Assembly (NCBI GenBank): GCA_001051155.2
Contig: JYIP02000002.1
Span: 3,045,583-3,109,582, forward strand
DNA length: 64,000 bases
Direction of reading: 5' to 3'
Source: Chrysoporthe austroafricana
Lineage: Eukaryota; Ascomycota; Sordariomycetes; Diaporthales; Cryphonectriaceae
Below the pieces are notes generated by a model. The model was not told the origin of the DNA. It did not search any database and worked only from the letters and a program-made list of their open reading frames with translations. Made by a program: the position numbers and the translations under genes. Positions 30,555 to 43,671 of this stretch are shown here, one piece after another (positions within the stretch are counted from its first letter, which is position 1; every line of letters starts with the position of its first letter).

Positions 30555-32425
30555 CTCCTGGTAAGCAGGCCCGGGGCCCTACAGCCTCGCTTGAAATGCA
30601 GAGCGGGAAGAGGCTGTGGCGTCTCGCAGTACAACAGAGCCCGGCCGATCTCACTCTCTCTCTGCAGACGTTGCGTAACCTCACACACGTGCTGCGTAGA
30701 ACATGCCCCCAGGGAGATTACCTCCGCTTGTTTCGTCGAGTCGCTGCCGGGGAGCGCCAATGACCAGCCATCTCCTCACCCGCTCTGCAAGCCTCTCGAC
30801 ACTTGTCCTACTCTGCACCCCAGAAAAAACGACGCTGCCATGTGATGACATCTGCAGCCTCGTCTTTTTCCTGGGGAGAGCCCCCTCCCCGCCCCTCCAG
30901 CCCCTTTCTCCGGCGGAAAGAAAGCTCTGGCTTCCGACGACCTGTCGATGTCAAGTGCGCGCCCGCGATATTTCCGCAGCAGCAGGCATAGTACGGCTAC
31001 CAGAGAAATCATATGACGGTTCTCCATCGAACCGATTCGCCAGGCCCGGGCGCTCAAGGCTTCAGGGCCGAAGGGCCTTGAGCCCCTCGACTCCGGGTTA
31101 GGCGCTCCTCTCACAACTCTGCCGCGGTCCCCGCCCGCCCGGCTACCCTCGATTGTGAACGACGCGGTCCACGACGCGGTCCCACCGGCGGGACTTGACA
31201 CCAAGGGGAGAGACGACGCCAACTCTTCTGGGTAGGCAGACCGGCTTGGCAGCCTTGACGGGTAAAACTTCTCGAGAGGAATCGGCCCCCCTTCCCCTCG
31301 CCTCTCCTCCCCTGGCGCACTCGAGGACGTGAGGACTGACTACAACAGATCCTTATACCCGGGACCCACCGTTAGGGATGCACCCGTAGTGGAGCCTCAT
31401 GAGGAAAGTCCCAGAGACTTTTGACAGGGAGATGAACAGGGCCTTATCTCCCTGTCCTGGAAGTACTGAGACCTCTACCTGACGTCTCGCGACGGGCCGT
31501 GTCTCCAGATTACGCCTGTGGAGAACAGCTGCCACTCCATCATGGATCATGGTGCCTACTCCCAGACCAATCGCATTGCTACCGTCCTGGAGTGAGCTTT
31601 GCGATGGTCCACCACTGATAGCTGTGCGAGACCGCGCAGCGTAGAGGCAAAAGGCCACTTCCAGTCGGCCGGGAGTGGTCGCTCCCTTTCTGAGCTGCGA
31701 CGATTAGCACGGCGACATTCCGCACGCGACTATCACCTCCTCTGCTGCCGCCGGTCCCGTACCTGCCCCGACGGGCCACCGTGGGCTTGCTGTGGCTGGC
31801 TGGCAGCTGGGCGTCGGTGGTGCCCCTGCGTGCCCTGCTCCTTTCCAGCCGGTGGGGACCCTGAGGGACCCTTGGTGCTCTGGCCTGGCCCTACCACTTC
31901 ACACCACCTTCACGTTCCATCGATACGGCCCGAAGACGCCTTGCGATGGTGGTCGGGGCGCCGCAATCCCTGGCGGAGAATACCGTCTAGCCCGGACGGC
32001 CTCCCCCCGGGAGGAGATCGCACCTCGAGCCCACAAGCGCTCCCCTCGCCAAGCACAGGCACCGAGGGGGGGCTAAAGGCGTCAGCTGGTCTCTAGGAAG
32101 TATACATCAACCGCTGCCGTCCTACCCACTGTCTAGGAGGCGTGGGAGGCTACACTACTTGGTGACGCCTGTGAGACGAAGTCGTCCAGTGTAGGGCCCT
32201 GGATGCTGATCTGCGTAGATCACACCCTCCCCGTATGCGCAGCTGGTCTAGAAGGGTGGCGAGAAACATCTCGAACGCTGGTTTCGGGGAAGAGACGGTC
32301 GTCATCTTCACGGCGACCTGCTCTTGTCGAGCCCAGCCGGGGGCCGCCTGCAGGCGGACTAGAGCAAGGCTTGCAGGGAGAGGGACACACGAGGGAATAG
32401 GAGAGGGCATGACAATGCTTGGGAG

Positions 32426-32453
32426 CCTACCGCCTACCGCCTACCGCCTACCG
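32426..32453. repeat. CCTACCG x4 minisatellite
   Basis: Four exact copies of the heptamer CCTACCG, then a partial copy. It lies in intergenic DNA. Confidence 0.9.
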
Positions 32454-33588
32454 CCAAACCCGCACAGCGCCGGAGTATTCCACGGCCCCTCTCATCAAAC
32501 TCTGTATGCGTCCCGCCGGCCAATGATCGGCCGAACTGGCCCGCCGAAGCTGCCGACGAGATCGAGCTCTTGGGTTGTGCTATGATAGCCGTTTCGCCGG
32601 GGAGGGAGCTCTGATACACCCCGACGGGGTCCTCCGAGGCAGCGCCGCACCGCGGCGACATGCGACGAGACAAGATGCACAGATCACAGATCAACGGCGA
32701 GGCTGCGGGTTCTGTATGCAGCAGCGGGGGGGTTCGTTGGCATGCCAGGCCCCCCTCCACGCAGGGTAAAGGGGACCGTCGACGTGCAGCAGCATCCCTG
32801 CCTCGCTTGGCGGAGCATGGCCTGCAGCGAGGCCTGGCATGTGCGTCGCTGTTACTATGTACATAGCACATCTCGTCGCAAGGCCGCTCGTCCGGGACTG
32901 CCTAGCTGGGCCCTGTCCCCGACCGGAATACGCTGGGTTACCCCATGGGGCACTATTATAGTGCTGCTGTGCTGGGCGAGCCGGTGTTGTCGCGCTGTCG
33001 GACCTGCATCTCCCTGCCATGGTGTTTTAGAGTAAAGCGCGGCGCAGATCGATCGGAGTCTTGTGCGACGATGCAGGGCCTCTCGCGAAGATGGTGCAGT
33101 GCATGTGACGTGGCGGGACACGGTCGAGTCTTCACCCCACCTTCGAACGTCAGCTCCACTCGTGTCATGTGTCTCTTGTCCAAGGCCTGACTCGCCGAGA
33201 GCATGATGGCTTGTTCCGGATAATATTCGCTACCGTAGCCCTATACGAAGACCGAAACCCATGTGTGTGTGTATGTAGATGACAGCTGTGTGTATCCCAC
33301 CCCCTGCCCGGACTTGTCCCGCTGCTATACAACCTGAGAAAGTCAATTTTCCAGCCAGATTTTCAATTTTTGTTTGTAACTCGTCAGATCATGAACATTG
33401 CCGCCCATCCGCCCTGTCAGCCGTCTCGCCCCGTAGAACAGAGAGGTATAGGTCAAAGCACGTGGCTACACCACCAGAAAATAAGGCAGTCCCGTAGCTC
33501 CCGTTAGTACCAAAGAACAAGCATAGGCCAAGAGGCATACAGAATCGGAAAAATACAACGCTGCGTGTCATCGTTTCAACCCTTCTTC

Positions 33589-36011
33589 TCAGTGTACAAA
33601 TCCATAGCCAGCCTCCAACGCGCCGGGATGCCCGGCCGTGGTCAGTAAGTTGTAGTCCAGGGGTATGCCCATCCCGCCGTCCTGGACGGCCGGATACGGG
33701 TCAAGGCCCAGCTCCTCCGCCTGGGATGCCCAGTACACCCCCTCCGGGTCCAGTAGCATGCCTTGCTGGTCCAGCATGCCCATCATCGACACGCCCTCAG
33801 GGCCGTCCAGCCCGATGGGTGACATCAGCTGCTCGCCGGCGGGAGACGTTGCGAAGAGGCCGCACATGTCTTGGTGCGACATGAAGCCTTGCAGCGAGCT
33901 TGGGCTGAGGGGTGGCTCGGCCCGTCCGCGCGTCTGTGCGATGGTCCGGCTTGCCTCGTACATGCGCGTGACGACCTCACGGCTGCGCCGCGCCGCCAGT
34001 GACCAGTCCTCCATAGCCTCGAGCAGCTCAATGATGGTGTCGATCTGCTTGTGCCAGTCCGGGACGCGCGGGCTGTTCCACTGCCAGAAGATGGACACGA
34101 GTGGAACCATGGCTGCTTGGTATAGGAACCATGCTGCATTCCATCCAGACATCTGGTTGCGGCTCCACTCGCGCGCGATGTCGTCCACGGTGTGCTTAGC
34201 CAGCTCGCGGCACATCTCCACGGCGGCGATGTCTGCTTCCGTTGCAGATGTGGCGTTGCTGCTGGCGAGGCTGAGAAGCACCGGGCGGTGGATGAGCATG
34301 CGCAGGTTCTGGTAGCGCCATTTTATGATGCATCGAGCAATGTAGAGAGGTTCTGCGCATGGGTCTGTAGTTCGTAGTAGCCAGGGTAGGTTGCTGTACC
34401 AGTTGACGAGCTGGCCGTCCAGGTTGTGACGATCGTCAGTGGTCAGGAGAGGTGCAACCGCAAGCATATCCTGGATAGAAGTAGCAATCTTGCAGAACTT
34501 GATGTTCTCGACCAATGGCAGGATACCCGCATGTTGGGATGAGTCCCGCGAGGTGTTGACACCGAACTCAGGCGCGCGGATGTTCACAGCCGGTCCCCAG
34601 CGGCCGAAGGATGGACGACCCATAGTTGTGGTGGCCCAGGTATCCAAGCAGAACAGGCTCCACCATGTGCGTCTTCGGGTCTCAGCAGCGGCAACGTCGT
34701 TTGTGCTGTGAGCCAAGCTCTCTCTGTGAAGACCGAGAGCGCTCGCCATTCTGATAGTTCCTCCTAGAACCGCGTTTGCCATATTCGGCCTATTAATGTA
34801 GTGCAAGTAATAACCACCGATAATTGCGAGGGCCTGAACAGTCTCAATGTGACTGCTGCCAAAAGCGTCTAGTGGCAGATGCTCCATTGCCCGGTTGTAG
34901 TAGTTGATGTGGTTGTAGTCGTCGGATTTCATGGCTACGATGCTGCCCATCGCAAAAACCATGTTGAGAAGCGCAAGCCAGGGAGCGTCAAATCGCTGTC
35001 CCTCCAAGTAGTCGGCCCTGAAGGATGTCTCGTCCAGCATCGGGATGAAGACGTGGATCCTCTTGAAGTACGCATCAATCAATGTCTGTCCCTTCCAAGA
35101 CCATGGGATCCGCTGTGGGTCCTTCTGAGCCGCTGACTTAGTACGAGCCGCGGGAAAGCTGTGTGGAACCTCGGAAGTGCTCAGCGGTGCACTCAGGGCG
35201 CTCCTCAGTTGTGGCTGGACCTTGAGCATGACCATCAAGGCGGCCTTGATCGACGAGGCTCCCAGGTAAGAAGTCTGGCGGTCAACAGAGAGAGACAGTG
35301 CATTAACATCGTCTGCCTCTGCCGGGATTGGGTCTCTGCCTCTTCTCTCCTCGTCCCACTCGGTATTCCTCGCAGGAAGCTGTTCTAGGCCGCAGAGGCT
35401 CTCTGTGGAGGACGGACAAATGGGTGACTCCAAATCGCCGGGGAGTGGTGATGTGAGTGGGGGTGACGGCAGACCCCCGGAGGCCTCGGCCCCCGACCGG
35501 TCCAAAAGGTTTAAAAGGTCGTGTCGAGAGAGTGATAGAAGTGTTTGGACCTCGTGGTTGGGGTATAGCCGCTTCAGGACTGATCGGCACTCCTCCAAAG
35601 ACTGGGACAGAGCCTCCAGGGTCCTGTCACGGTCAGCATCAGTTCGGCCGCGGCCGACACAGGCGAATAGGCAACTTACTTCCTTGAAGGGATTACCCTT
35701 TGACGATGCTTATCGTAGAAGCACCGCTTAGGAGCACGACTCGAGAGACATTGGCCGCAGGGCTGCTGTCCATCGCATCGGCTGGAGACACACGGTCAGC
35801 TGGCAGCTAAGACGGTCGGATTCCAGATCAGAACCTACATCTTGCGGCGCTTGCACTCAGCACATGCATGTGGTGTTGTTATCCTCTTCGCAGTCGCACT
35901 AGTCGTGGCTTTCGGGTTCTCCTGCGGTTCGGCGGCCGGCTTCCTGGGGGTGACCCCCTGGAATGTATGGAACATGCCACCCTGGGAGGCTATCGTGATA
36001 GCTGGTGCCAT
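33589..36011 (-). CDS. Zn(II)2Cys6 transcription factor with fungal-specific TF domain, 769 aa
   Basis: Three exons: 36011-35839, 35781-35680 and 35623-33589. Introns of 57 and 56 nt have GTAGGT and GTAAGT donors; the first splits the zinc cluster, and the start gccATGG has ideal context. The cluster reads C50-x2-C53-x6-C60-x5-C66-x2-C69-x8-C78 (HACAECKRRKIRC, then DGQQPCGQC), which binds CGG-type DNA sites. A short coiled linker (KTLEALSQSLEECRSVLKRL) for dimerisation follows. The middle homology/fungal TF domain (PF04082-type) spans about 260-560: QTLIDAYFKRIHVFIPMLDE, ALGLHRE and RRRTWWSLFCLDTWATTTMG. The target genes cannot be inferred. It is flanked on both sides by gene-poor DNA, so it is not obviously a cluster regulator. 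Confidence 0.9.
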
Positions 36012-39000
36012 GGCGAGCTCTCGAGACGAGGGGCGGGGAGAAGCAGAAGAGAAAGTAAAGAAGGATAGTGGGAGCAGTGGTGATTATAGCACAGCACATA
36101 TACAGTTGTAATGAGAACAGTATGTACAAGAATGTTCGCCGAGATGGGCAGGAGTATCCAAGCTTCAGATGAAGAGAGTCTCATCAAGGAGCGATCGTCC
36201 TCAGTGCAGGCCGAGAGGAAACAGGATGGGGGTGAATAGATATATATATATGGCCACCGCATGTAGGTGTTGATGGCCCACCTGGGGAGGTCGGATTGTG
36301 GGGTATGGGATCCAGGGTAGGAATGAATGTGACCACTGGCACACCGTACCGCCGGCAATGCTCGAGCTTGTGAAGCAGCTTCACTTCATACTATGGTAGA
36401 CGGGTAGCCTGCCGGGGATATACGAGTGGCAGGTGGACAAAACTGATGCCTCCTCGCTGCATGGACGGGACCCCAAGGTAGGTGACGTGGGTACGACAGG
36501 CAGAGCGCGCCTATTGGTGGGCCGCCGGCGATAGATGGGTGTGGTGTAGGCTCGAAGGGGAGGGGGATGGGCAAGAACATCGTACGCGCCCCTGGCCAAT
36601 GCCGCGTCGCGACCCTTTTGCGGGCAAGACACACACCTACAAGGGTTCGCGGGAAAGGAACCAGGAACCACAGGGCCTGGGTCCATGACACGGCTCAGCA
36701 GCCGTCTGGAATAGACAGGCCGCCCAGAGAACTCGACCAGATGACCAGGCAGGCCGACATCACCCGGGACGATTCCGAGATTGCCAGCGAGCGGGACGGT
36801 TTGACAGCTTCGCCGAGTCATGAAGACCAGCCTCTGCCAGCCTCTGGTGGACCCGGAGCTGTTCCCATGGTGTACTCTGTAGGGAGACAAGAAGGGCTGA
36901 GCCCACAGCGGAAGGGAGGATGGGAAGACAGGAACAACAGCCGCCGAAGCAGGAGGGAGAAGAAAGAGGATGGCATCCACAAGACATACTACATGACCTC
37001 GTAGCGCGTGGGTCAAGAGGGCAAAAGCAGCCCGCAGGGAGAAGACACATCTGGTGTACCTGGCAGGTTCCGGAGGGCCGTGGCGATCGTCAGGCACTCC
37101 ATGCACGCCAGCGGGCAGGCCAGGATAGAGACAAAGCCCTGTAGCCAACCGGTTGTACTGCATAGTACCTGAGATGTATCGGATTGCAGGTCCAGATAGC
37201 CTAGGGGGCCGGGGCCTAAGCCCGCCGGCCAGCCAGCCAGGCATGCCAGGGCCTGGTGATGTGTCGGCCGGCAGAGCGAGATCCTGATCTTGCCCAACAG
37301 CGGATCAGTGAGGGGGATCGACGAGGGGGCCCTGGACCCGGCGTGCCCAGGGACACACGGCCTGTGACAAGGGCAGGCTGCATCGGATGTGCCAATCCTG
37401 GCGGCAGGGGCCAAGGGTTGCTCGGCTGTCCGTCCCACATTATGTGACGAGTAACCTTAACTTTATTCATACGATGTGAGGGTGTGGGCCGTCGATGGGG
37501 CCGTCGATGGGGTCGATGGGGCTGTCGTGGGTTCCCCTGCTAGCCCTCCCGCCGTGGTGGTGGGGAATGGGCTCCTCGAAGAGCATCTCGCTTGCAAGTC
37601 GGATATTGCACCTCGTGGATCCGGCAGTCCCTGAATTGCTGTGCCTCTTGCGAACATATCAGCAACAGACAGCTGAGGCCTCACGCCACCACGACTGACC
37701 GCGTCGAGGATCACTCGACCCGTGCTGGGCCCATGTTGGGGCCATGACGAATCGCGGCCATATGTGCTTGCGTCTCCTGGCCGAGGGGCGAGAGGGCTGG
37801 GAGGCGTGACGCCTGTGCTTCCGCCGCCCCAAGGGCAAAGAGTTCCAGAAAAAGCAAGATCAACTAACGCATCGTTGTTCTGCGCTGATCGGTGGCACGC
37901 TTTCAGAGATGTGGTCCGTGTGAGGCGCGAGAGGCAATAAGACATGGCAAAACCCCCCCCCTCCAAACACCAGGTCTTTGTGCTTTTTGCCGGTTAGGAA
38001 GTGTCATGACCATTGAGCTGATTTGCTGATGGCAGTGAAAGCCAGTGTTAATTTCCGGTGACGGCTTGGGAGTGGACCATCTGATATTAAGTGGCACACT
38101 TCGTGCCCATGCAGGATGTCTACTTTGTTTGCTGTCACTGGCCGCGCCTGGAGCAGGTTTCGACCTATGCGCGGTATGTCAACGGCTCGGCCGAGTCGCC
38201 TAGCGGCACTCCCACGGATGCCCACTGTACAGCCCTCGTAGTGCAGTGGCATCTCGGCCCTGAGGCTCTGTCTCATGACCCAGAGCTTAACATGTAGGTT
38301 TGCCGCCAGCGTCTCGGTTTCAAGACGGGGCCAGCTGGCAGTTCGGCCCCTCGAGGTTTGTGATGAGCTCACTTCCAGCTCCTTGCCGGTGAGCCGCACA
38401 CCTGCGCTCCCTTGGCTGGAATCTCGAATTGAGGCATGCAAGGTTCAGCTCTGTGGCCATAAGCCTCGTCTGGATTAGGTTAAAGATTGGTGTCTCAGTG
38501 CGCAAGTCTGACTTGAGCCAGGCCGATATACGTGCATGCTTCCCACCCACTCCATCGAGCTGGCTCAATGTCAGCCTGAGATCCAATCAGTAGTCAGGAG
38601 ACGCGTAAGGGGATAGGCAGCCAAGTATTGTTGAACATGTTCGCTAGCGAGCAATTCGATGGCCTCCACTTCCCGTCGCCAGTGTGGTGTCGACGATCTA
38701 TGTCGCCCCGCTGACGACGGTGGTGGTAAAGCTGTCATTGATAGGCTGGGCAAGGCAGCTGGATCGACATACATTTAAGCGAAGACCCATCTGGCTAATT
38801 TTTGCACCATGGATTTCTGAGCAACGACTGCGTCCTTTCAGGTATGGCCCTGTGTGGGTCGTGGAGCGTAGTATTCGCCTTTTGCTACATGCGTGTCTCC
38901 CGCCAGTGGCTGGCGCATCACTGGCGCCACATTCCCCACAATCCCATCAGGCGGTGCAGTAAGTATGGATATCGTTGTCTCACGTGTTTGCCTGCAGAGG

Positions 39001-41417
39001 ACGGACTGATGATGGTAGCGGCTTGGCAAGCTGATGTCCGCTCGGCCGGTACCAAAGTTTTGGATGACTCTGTGGACCTGCAGAAGTCCAGGGGGGAAAT
39101 ATCAAGTGCCACAGCGCCACTGCGTCTCCATCGTCGCACCACCGCAGACTGAAGGGACACCACTTATGCAGGTATGCATAGCCGGTCTGCCAGTTGCGTC
39201 TGTGGTCATTTCCCCCACGTGTTGTGCACAGTAAAGCTGGAATCATGTCAAGGTGTTCTGGGCTCGCATGTGAGAGTAGGAGGTCGAGGTCCTGCAGGTC
39301 AGATGCTCCATGTGCTGGCCGGATCAGGTCGATTTTCCAACTGATCAATCGTCCGGCTGTCCATCATCTGAGCAAGCAGAGTGGGCATGGACATCCCCAT
39401 AATGCTCTGAAGATCTCATAGTCTGAGACTTTCCCCCACGTCCAAATCAGTGCCCATGCTGGGTGTAGATGCATCAGATGTGAACTGACCTGCCAAAGCA
39501 AGCAGGTACGAAGCACGCGGCTCATACAATCGCGCTTCTCCATGCATACAGCCGCGTGTTAGCACGTAGGACGCGTACCTGACTGGGTAATCAACCTGTC
39601 AGCCATTGTTGCACGGAGTCGAGCATACAGAAGTCGAGGAAGAGCCAGGAGCCTTCTGGAGTCGGTAGTTTGGTAATTTGATGGATTATCCATTCCAATT
39701 GCCCGTCGAGTCAGCCTTTTTTTTCACTTGACAGACATTATTCAAGGGATGTGGCACCGCTCTCTCGAGGATACTCGTATTCTCCACCTTTGCGCACAGT
39801 CAAGGTTTACAGCGCGCCTACTTGCAGGCATGCAGCCGCAAAGCGAGGGAATCGCCGCCGGCTTTCCGACCTCAGCTGCTGGTGTGACGGTAATCGGAGG
39901 AGTGGGACCTTGGACCACTCCAGAGCCCCATGGCTCGGCAGACCGGCAGAGCTTCCTGATGCAGCCTCGCCAGCGCCTGCGTGAAGACTTTGCATGTCCA
40001 CATGTTCATGAGATGCAGGTGGCCGCATCTGACGAATCGCGACCCTCTGCTAGGCGAACTTTGGGATAGTAACATGGAGTGCTTGCAGATGGTCAACACA
40101 CGCCTCGCTTGAGTACTGTCGCATCTGCCTGACGTCCTTCATAGTCGATATAAGTCCAGTAGTGGTGCAGATAGCTTACCACGTCATCACCCTTTCTGAA
40201 AGGTTTTCAATATGGTAAAGATCGTTCCCGCATCTGCCCAGATTGGTCTGAAGTCTAGCCGAACCCAATTATCCGCTGAGACGACAGCCGCCCATGCTCC
40301 TTGGAGAAGCTGCCGGGCCCCGAGGCTCGAGTGTGGCCTTCTAACGGCGAGCCAAAGGATTCAGGCTTCATCTTCACAACTAGGCTTGATTTTACACTCC
40401 CTCGAGGAATCTGATGTTTGGGGTAACCCAGCCAGCACCCAAAGTGGGCCTGGGCAGCTATGCAGGTCACTGGCAGGGCCACCGATGCCCGTCAGCACAA
40501 GTATCACTAAGGGCTTGCTATATCGCTACTCTAAGGATCAGTTTCCAACATTACCTATCTTCAGACCACCTTTGCAGACACAGTTGACCTGGTTCGCGAG
40601 GTTCGCGTCGGCATTACCTTGGGCCCTGGTCATTGTCTTCAGGCTACTAGAAAACTGGTTGGCATTTTTCGAAATCTGCATCTAAATCCTTTTAGTCCTT
40701 CACGGATCGTGTGACAGACTTGATGTAGGTGACATGATGGGCTTAAGCTCACTCAACTCACCATGATGTTCTCCTAGCTGTATTTCCGTACCTCTAGCTT
40801 AGCCGGCTCACTAGTACACGAGGGACCGACGTTGGATGGACTGAAAAGAAGCGTAATATGATGCGCGCATATAAGCCTCGCATTGGTGGCAGAGAGCCTT
40901 GTGCGGCTTTCCGCAGCCGCGTAACCAACGCAACCAGAATTATATAAGCGGGAAACGGCGTGAGCTTGAATTCTGTCTTGATTCCCCGACTTTCGTGGCC
41001 CCACTATCTCGGAGTAAGCGCCGTACCTGTGCATACAGCGATCTCAGGGTTGCAGTACTGCTAGGACCTGCGGTCCGACAAGATCCCCCTCCCTTGGGTG
41101 TGGCCCAGTCTCGAGCTATCAGCGGCCCGAAGAGTGCGATGAAGACGCAGTGTGGATCGCCTAGTGGCCAGATATATCCGTGCTTGGGTACGATGAGCAT
41201 GGTCAGGGAATTGCCCAGCTGTGACATCCACCAATCCTTTACAGTTCTCAGCCCTTACTGGCTGAGCCCCGATTCAGCCGGAGCTGCAAGGCCGACAACG
41301 AGAAGTATTCAGCTGTCTCGGCCTTAATTCTGCCTCGATGTAGTATCGCATTCCTCCAATAGTGGGCCATGTGATGTGAGAAACGATAGGCGGGTAGCGT
41401 TGGCTCTTCGTCGCGGC
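36012..41417. other. 5.4-kb gene-poor region
   Basis: No supported gene. The first part should hold the promoter of the zinc-cluster gene, including a short TA run near 36239-36252. Imperfect GTCGATGGGG repeats lie at about 37489-37525. From about 38 kb the DNA is less GC-rich. Open frames up to about 160 codons (for example 40212-40685) have no recognisable motif. Confidence 0.5.
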
Positions 41418-43293
41418 TCACAAGCGAAGTACCTGGCACCTACTGCTTATGCCATCGAAGATACAGGTATTGTCGACGGGTATGTACTGCTTTGTGATGA
41501 TCTTGATTATTTCCTGGGCCACCATGCCACCAGTCAAGGCGGATGTGTTGTGCAGTTCCCCGCCGCCGGCGCGAGCGACCTCCTCAGAAACCTTGACCAC
41601 TCGCTCATTCTTGGCGGCATCTGGGACGAGATTCCCGATAGTCTTCAGGATTTCATCCGTAGAGGCTTGAGAATTGTGTGACGTCGCGAAGAGAGCAAGA
41701 TAGATGGGGATCAGCGAGAGAGGTGTCATCATCATCTCAGCATTAGCGTCCTGAGCCAGTTGCTCTCCTGCATTGCAAGTCAACTCATGCCTACATCACC
41801 ATTCGAGCATCCTGAAAAGCGGAGAGTGATGCCCGGCAGGATGGTGACACTTACCTGTGACCCTTGCCAGACGATCAGCGTCCGCACCTCCAGTGTTGAC
41901 GAGCTTGACGAAAGCAGCGTTCTTGCAAAAGAGCTCCACCTCATCAGGATCGACGTTCTCGCCACCTGGTGACTGCCTGACTGTTTCGAGTATCTCGGCA
42001 ACGTCCTGCCGAGCCCGGTTCTTGTAGATATTTTGGAGTTGGATGTAGACTTTGGACTGTGCTTTCATGTCCGGTACATTACCTGGCAGTGGCAAACTAC
42101 CGTGCTTCTCATAGAATCTCTTGACAGCGTCGGCAATGATCCAGAAGCTCGATTGTTGCTTAATCTGGACAATCTCACATTAGCGTCTGAAGATCGACTG
42201 CTGGAGCACTTTGTGGCCGACAAATGGGGCAAGGACCCACCGGATCGTTGTGAGTGTATTCAAAGACCTCTCTCAAGCTCGATGGTACGTTGGGCGGCAC
42301 TAACGTCTTGAGTACGGCAGCCACCGCCTCGTCAAAGTTCTCCTCGCCACCCTCTGGATTGTTAGTTCTCGCCCCGGCCGCAACCATCTTCCTGAATGCC
42401 GTCTTCTCGGCATATTTCTTTGGGTAGTCTCCGTGAGCGTCCTTCCACTTTCCCAAAAAGTACAGCAAGATGACAACGTAGGGTAGGTGCCCATGCTCAT
42501 GGTTGTCCATATTGTCAATGTCCTTCGTCATATCCGTGGCGAAAGCCTGCAGCTCGGGCCATGGTGATAGCAGTCGCAGATCAGTTATGGCGGTCTCGTC
42601 CGGGTGTGTGTCAACGATGGGAAAACTGCCAGGTAGACGCACTTGAAAGTACGAGTAAAGACCTGCCGAGTGGACGGCAACCAGAGGCGTGAGATGTTTG
42701 TTACCGTAGTCTTGCAGCACCTTCAAATCGTCTGGATGGATGGGGAAAGTGTAGACAATCATGGTGAAAGTGGGTACCTCCGAGAGCACCTTGTCCAGGT
42801 TCAAAGGCTCCTGTCCCATGTCTTGGTCAGCTAGATTCGTCATCAACGTGTCTTGCCTCGAGGCAGGATATTAGACTGACTTCATTCTTAGGAAACCAGT
42901 CACCCTGGACTTCCGGATTCAACTCGAGAAGGAGCTCTGCACAAGACTCTGCTCTTGACTTGCCCAGAGAAGCCTCATCGAGGAAGAAGTTGACGCCCAG
43001 ATCGGCTTCTGTGATGCGGGCGTCATCAATGATCGTAAAGCGTCCGATGCCTGCGATGTGTTAGTAGCTGTCCAGCTTGAGGCGCTGGCAGGTACTATAC
43101 CGGGCAGGACCAGGTTTTTGAGGGTCTCGACTCCTACAGTGCCCGAGCCTGTGTTGAAGAGGAGGATGTTTGCGGACTCGAGTGCTGCTTGGCCGCTTGC
43201 AGCCCACAAACGAAGCTGCCGATCATACTTCTTCTCCTTGTCTGAGGGTGCATGGAGTATGGGCGGTGTTTGAGTCGCCACGACTTCCGTCAT
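41418..43293 (-). CDS. ula1: NEDD8-activating enzyme E1 regulatory subunit Ula1/APPBP1, 530 aa
   Basis: Five exons: 43293-43101, 43050-42881, 42810-42241, 42164-41855 and 41767-41418; introns of 50, 70, 76 and 87 nt keep the frame. Ula1 pairs with Uba3 to activate NEDD8/Rub1 for cullin modification. Landmarks: [20 protein letters not shown] and [20 protein letters not shown] with [17 protein letters not shown] (adenylation-domain nucleotide fold, about 22-75), [18 protein letters not shown], then [20 protein letters not shown] and [20 protein letters not shown]. The C-terminus has [20 protein letters not shown] and CIFDG. As expected for this subunit, there is no catalytic Cys motif, since the thioester forms on Uba3. 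The length matches human NAE1. An in-frame ATG at 43413 is an alternative start. It is divergent from the Hei10-like gene. Confidence 0.93.
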
Positions 43294-43671
43294 TTTGAGA
43301 GGTGGCGAGGATGTTGAGACGAAGTGTTTATAATCAGTTGCCAAAAAGTGTCGCGGATAGATGGGAACTGTTCTAGATCCCAGGTTCTCCCTTCCCGCAC
43401 CTCCGTTCGTCAAGGGCTTCCAAGCAGCTTCGAGCGATGCCTGGATGAGATGAAGTCAACAATTGAGATCCCGTGCAGGTGGAGGAAGCCCCATCCACTG
43501 CCTGAGTGGAAGGCGCCCCCACTTCCCCTCCACAGACACAGATTATGTAATCCCTTTCTGTGAAGTCGACTTCTTTCCTTTGCCTCTTAAATGGACATTG
43601 TTCTTCTTTTGTTCAAACACATAATGTGCCTGTGAGAGATTCTGTCGAATATTTGACAAGCACCTCTGAAC
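43294..43671. promoter_or_regulatory. Shared divergent promoter of ula1 and the Hei10-like gene
   Basis: 378 bp between the two start codons. It has C/T-rich patches (about 43530-43620) but no clear TATA box. Shared control is possible but not shown. Confidence 0.45.

Larger units (their letters stand above)
26372..33588. other. 7.2-kb gene-poor region
   Basis: No convincing protein gene. The DNA is GC-rich at both ends, with an AT-richer island at about 27.8-30.06 kb holding only short, motif-free frames. A TATA-like box plus a 53-codon ORF lies at 30331-30554 and a CCTACCG repeat at 32426-32453. It may contain decayed mobile DNA or noncoding transcripts; no terminal repeats or transposase motifs were found by eye. 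Confidence 0.5.

Noticed and set aside
24352..36011. Transporter plus zinc-cluster regulator as a biosynthetic gene cluster
   Set aside because: They are separated by about 7 kb without genes and no backbone or tailoring enzyme lies between or beside them.
36381..37244. 287-codon minus-strand frame in the second gene desert
   Set aside because: Dominated by Pro, Arg, Ser and Cys with no domain; overlapping frames on the other strand are equally long.
40212..40685. 157-codon plus-strand ATG frame with hydrophobic C-terminus
   Set aside because: No homology signs or promoter; one hydrophobic stretch alone is weak evidence.
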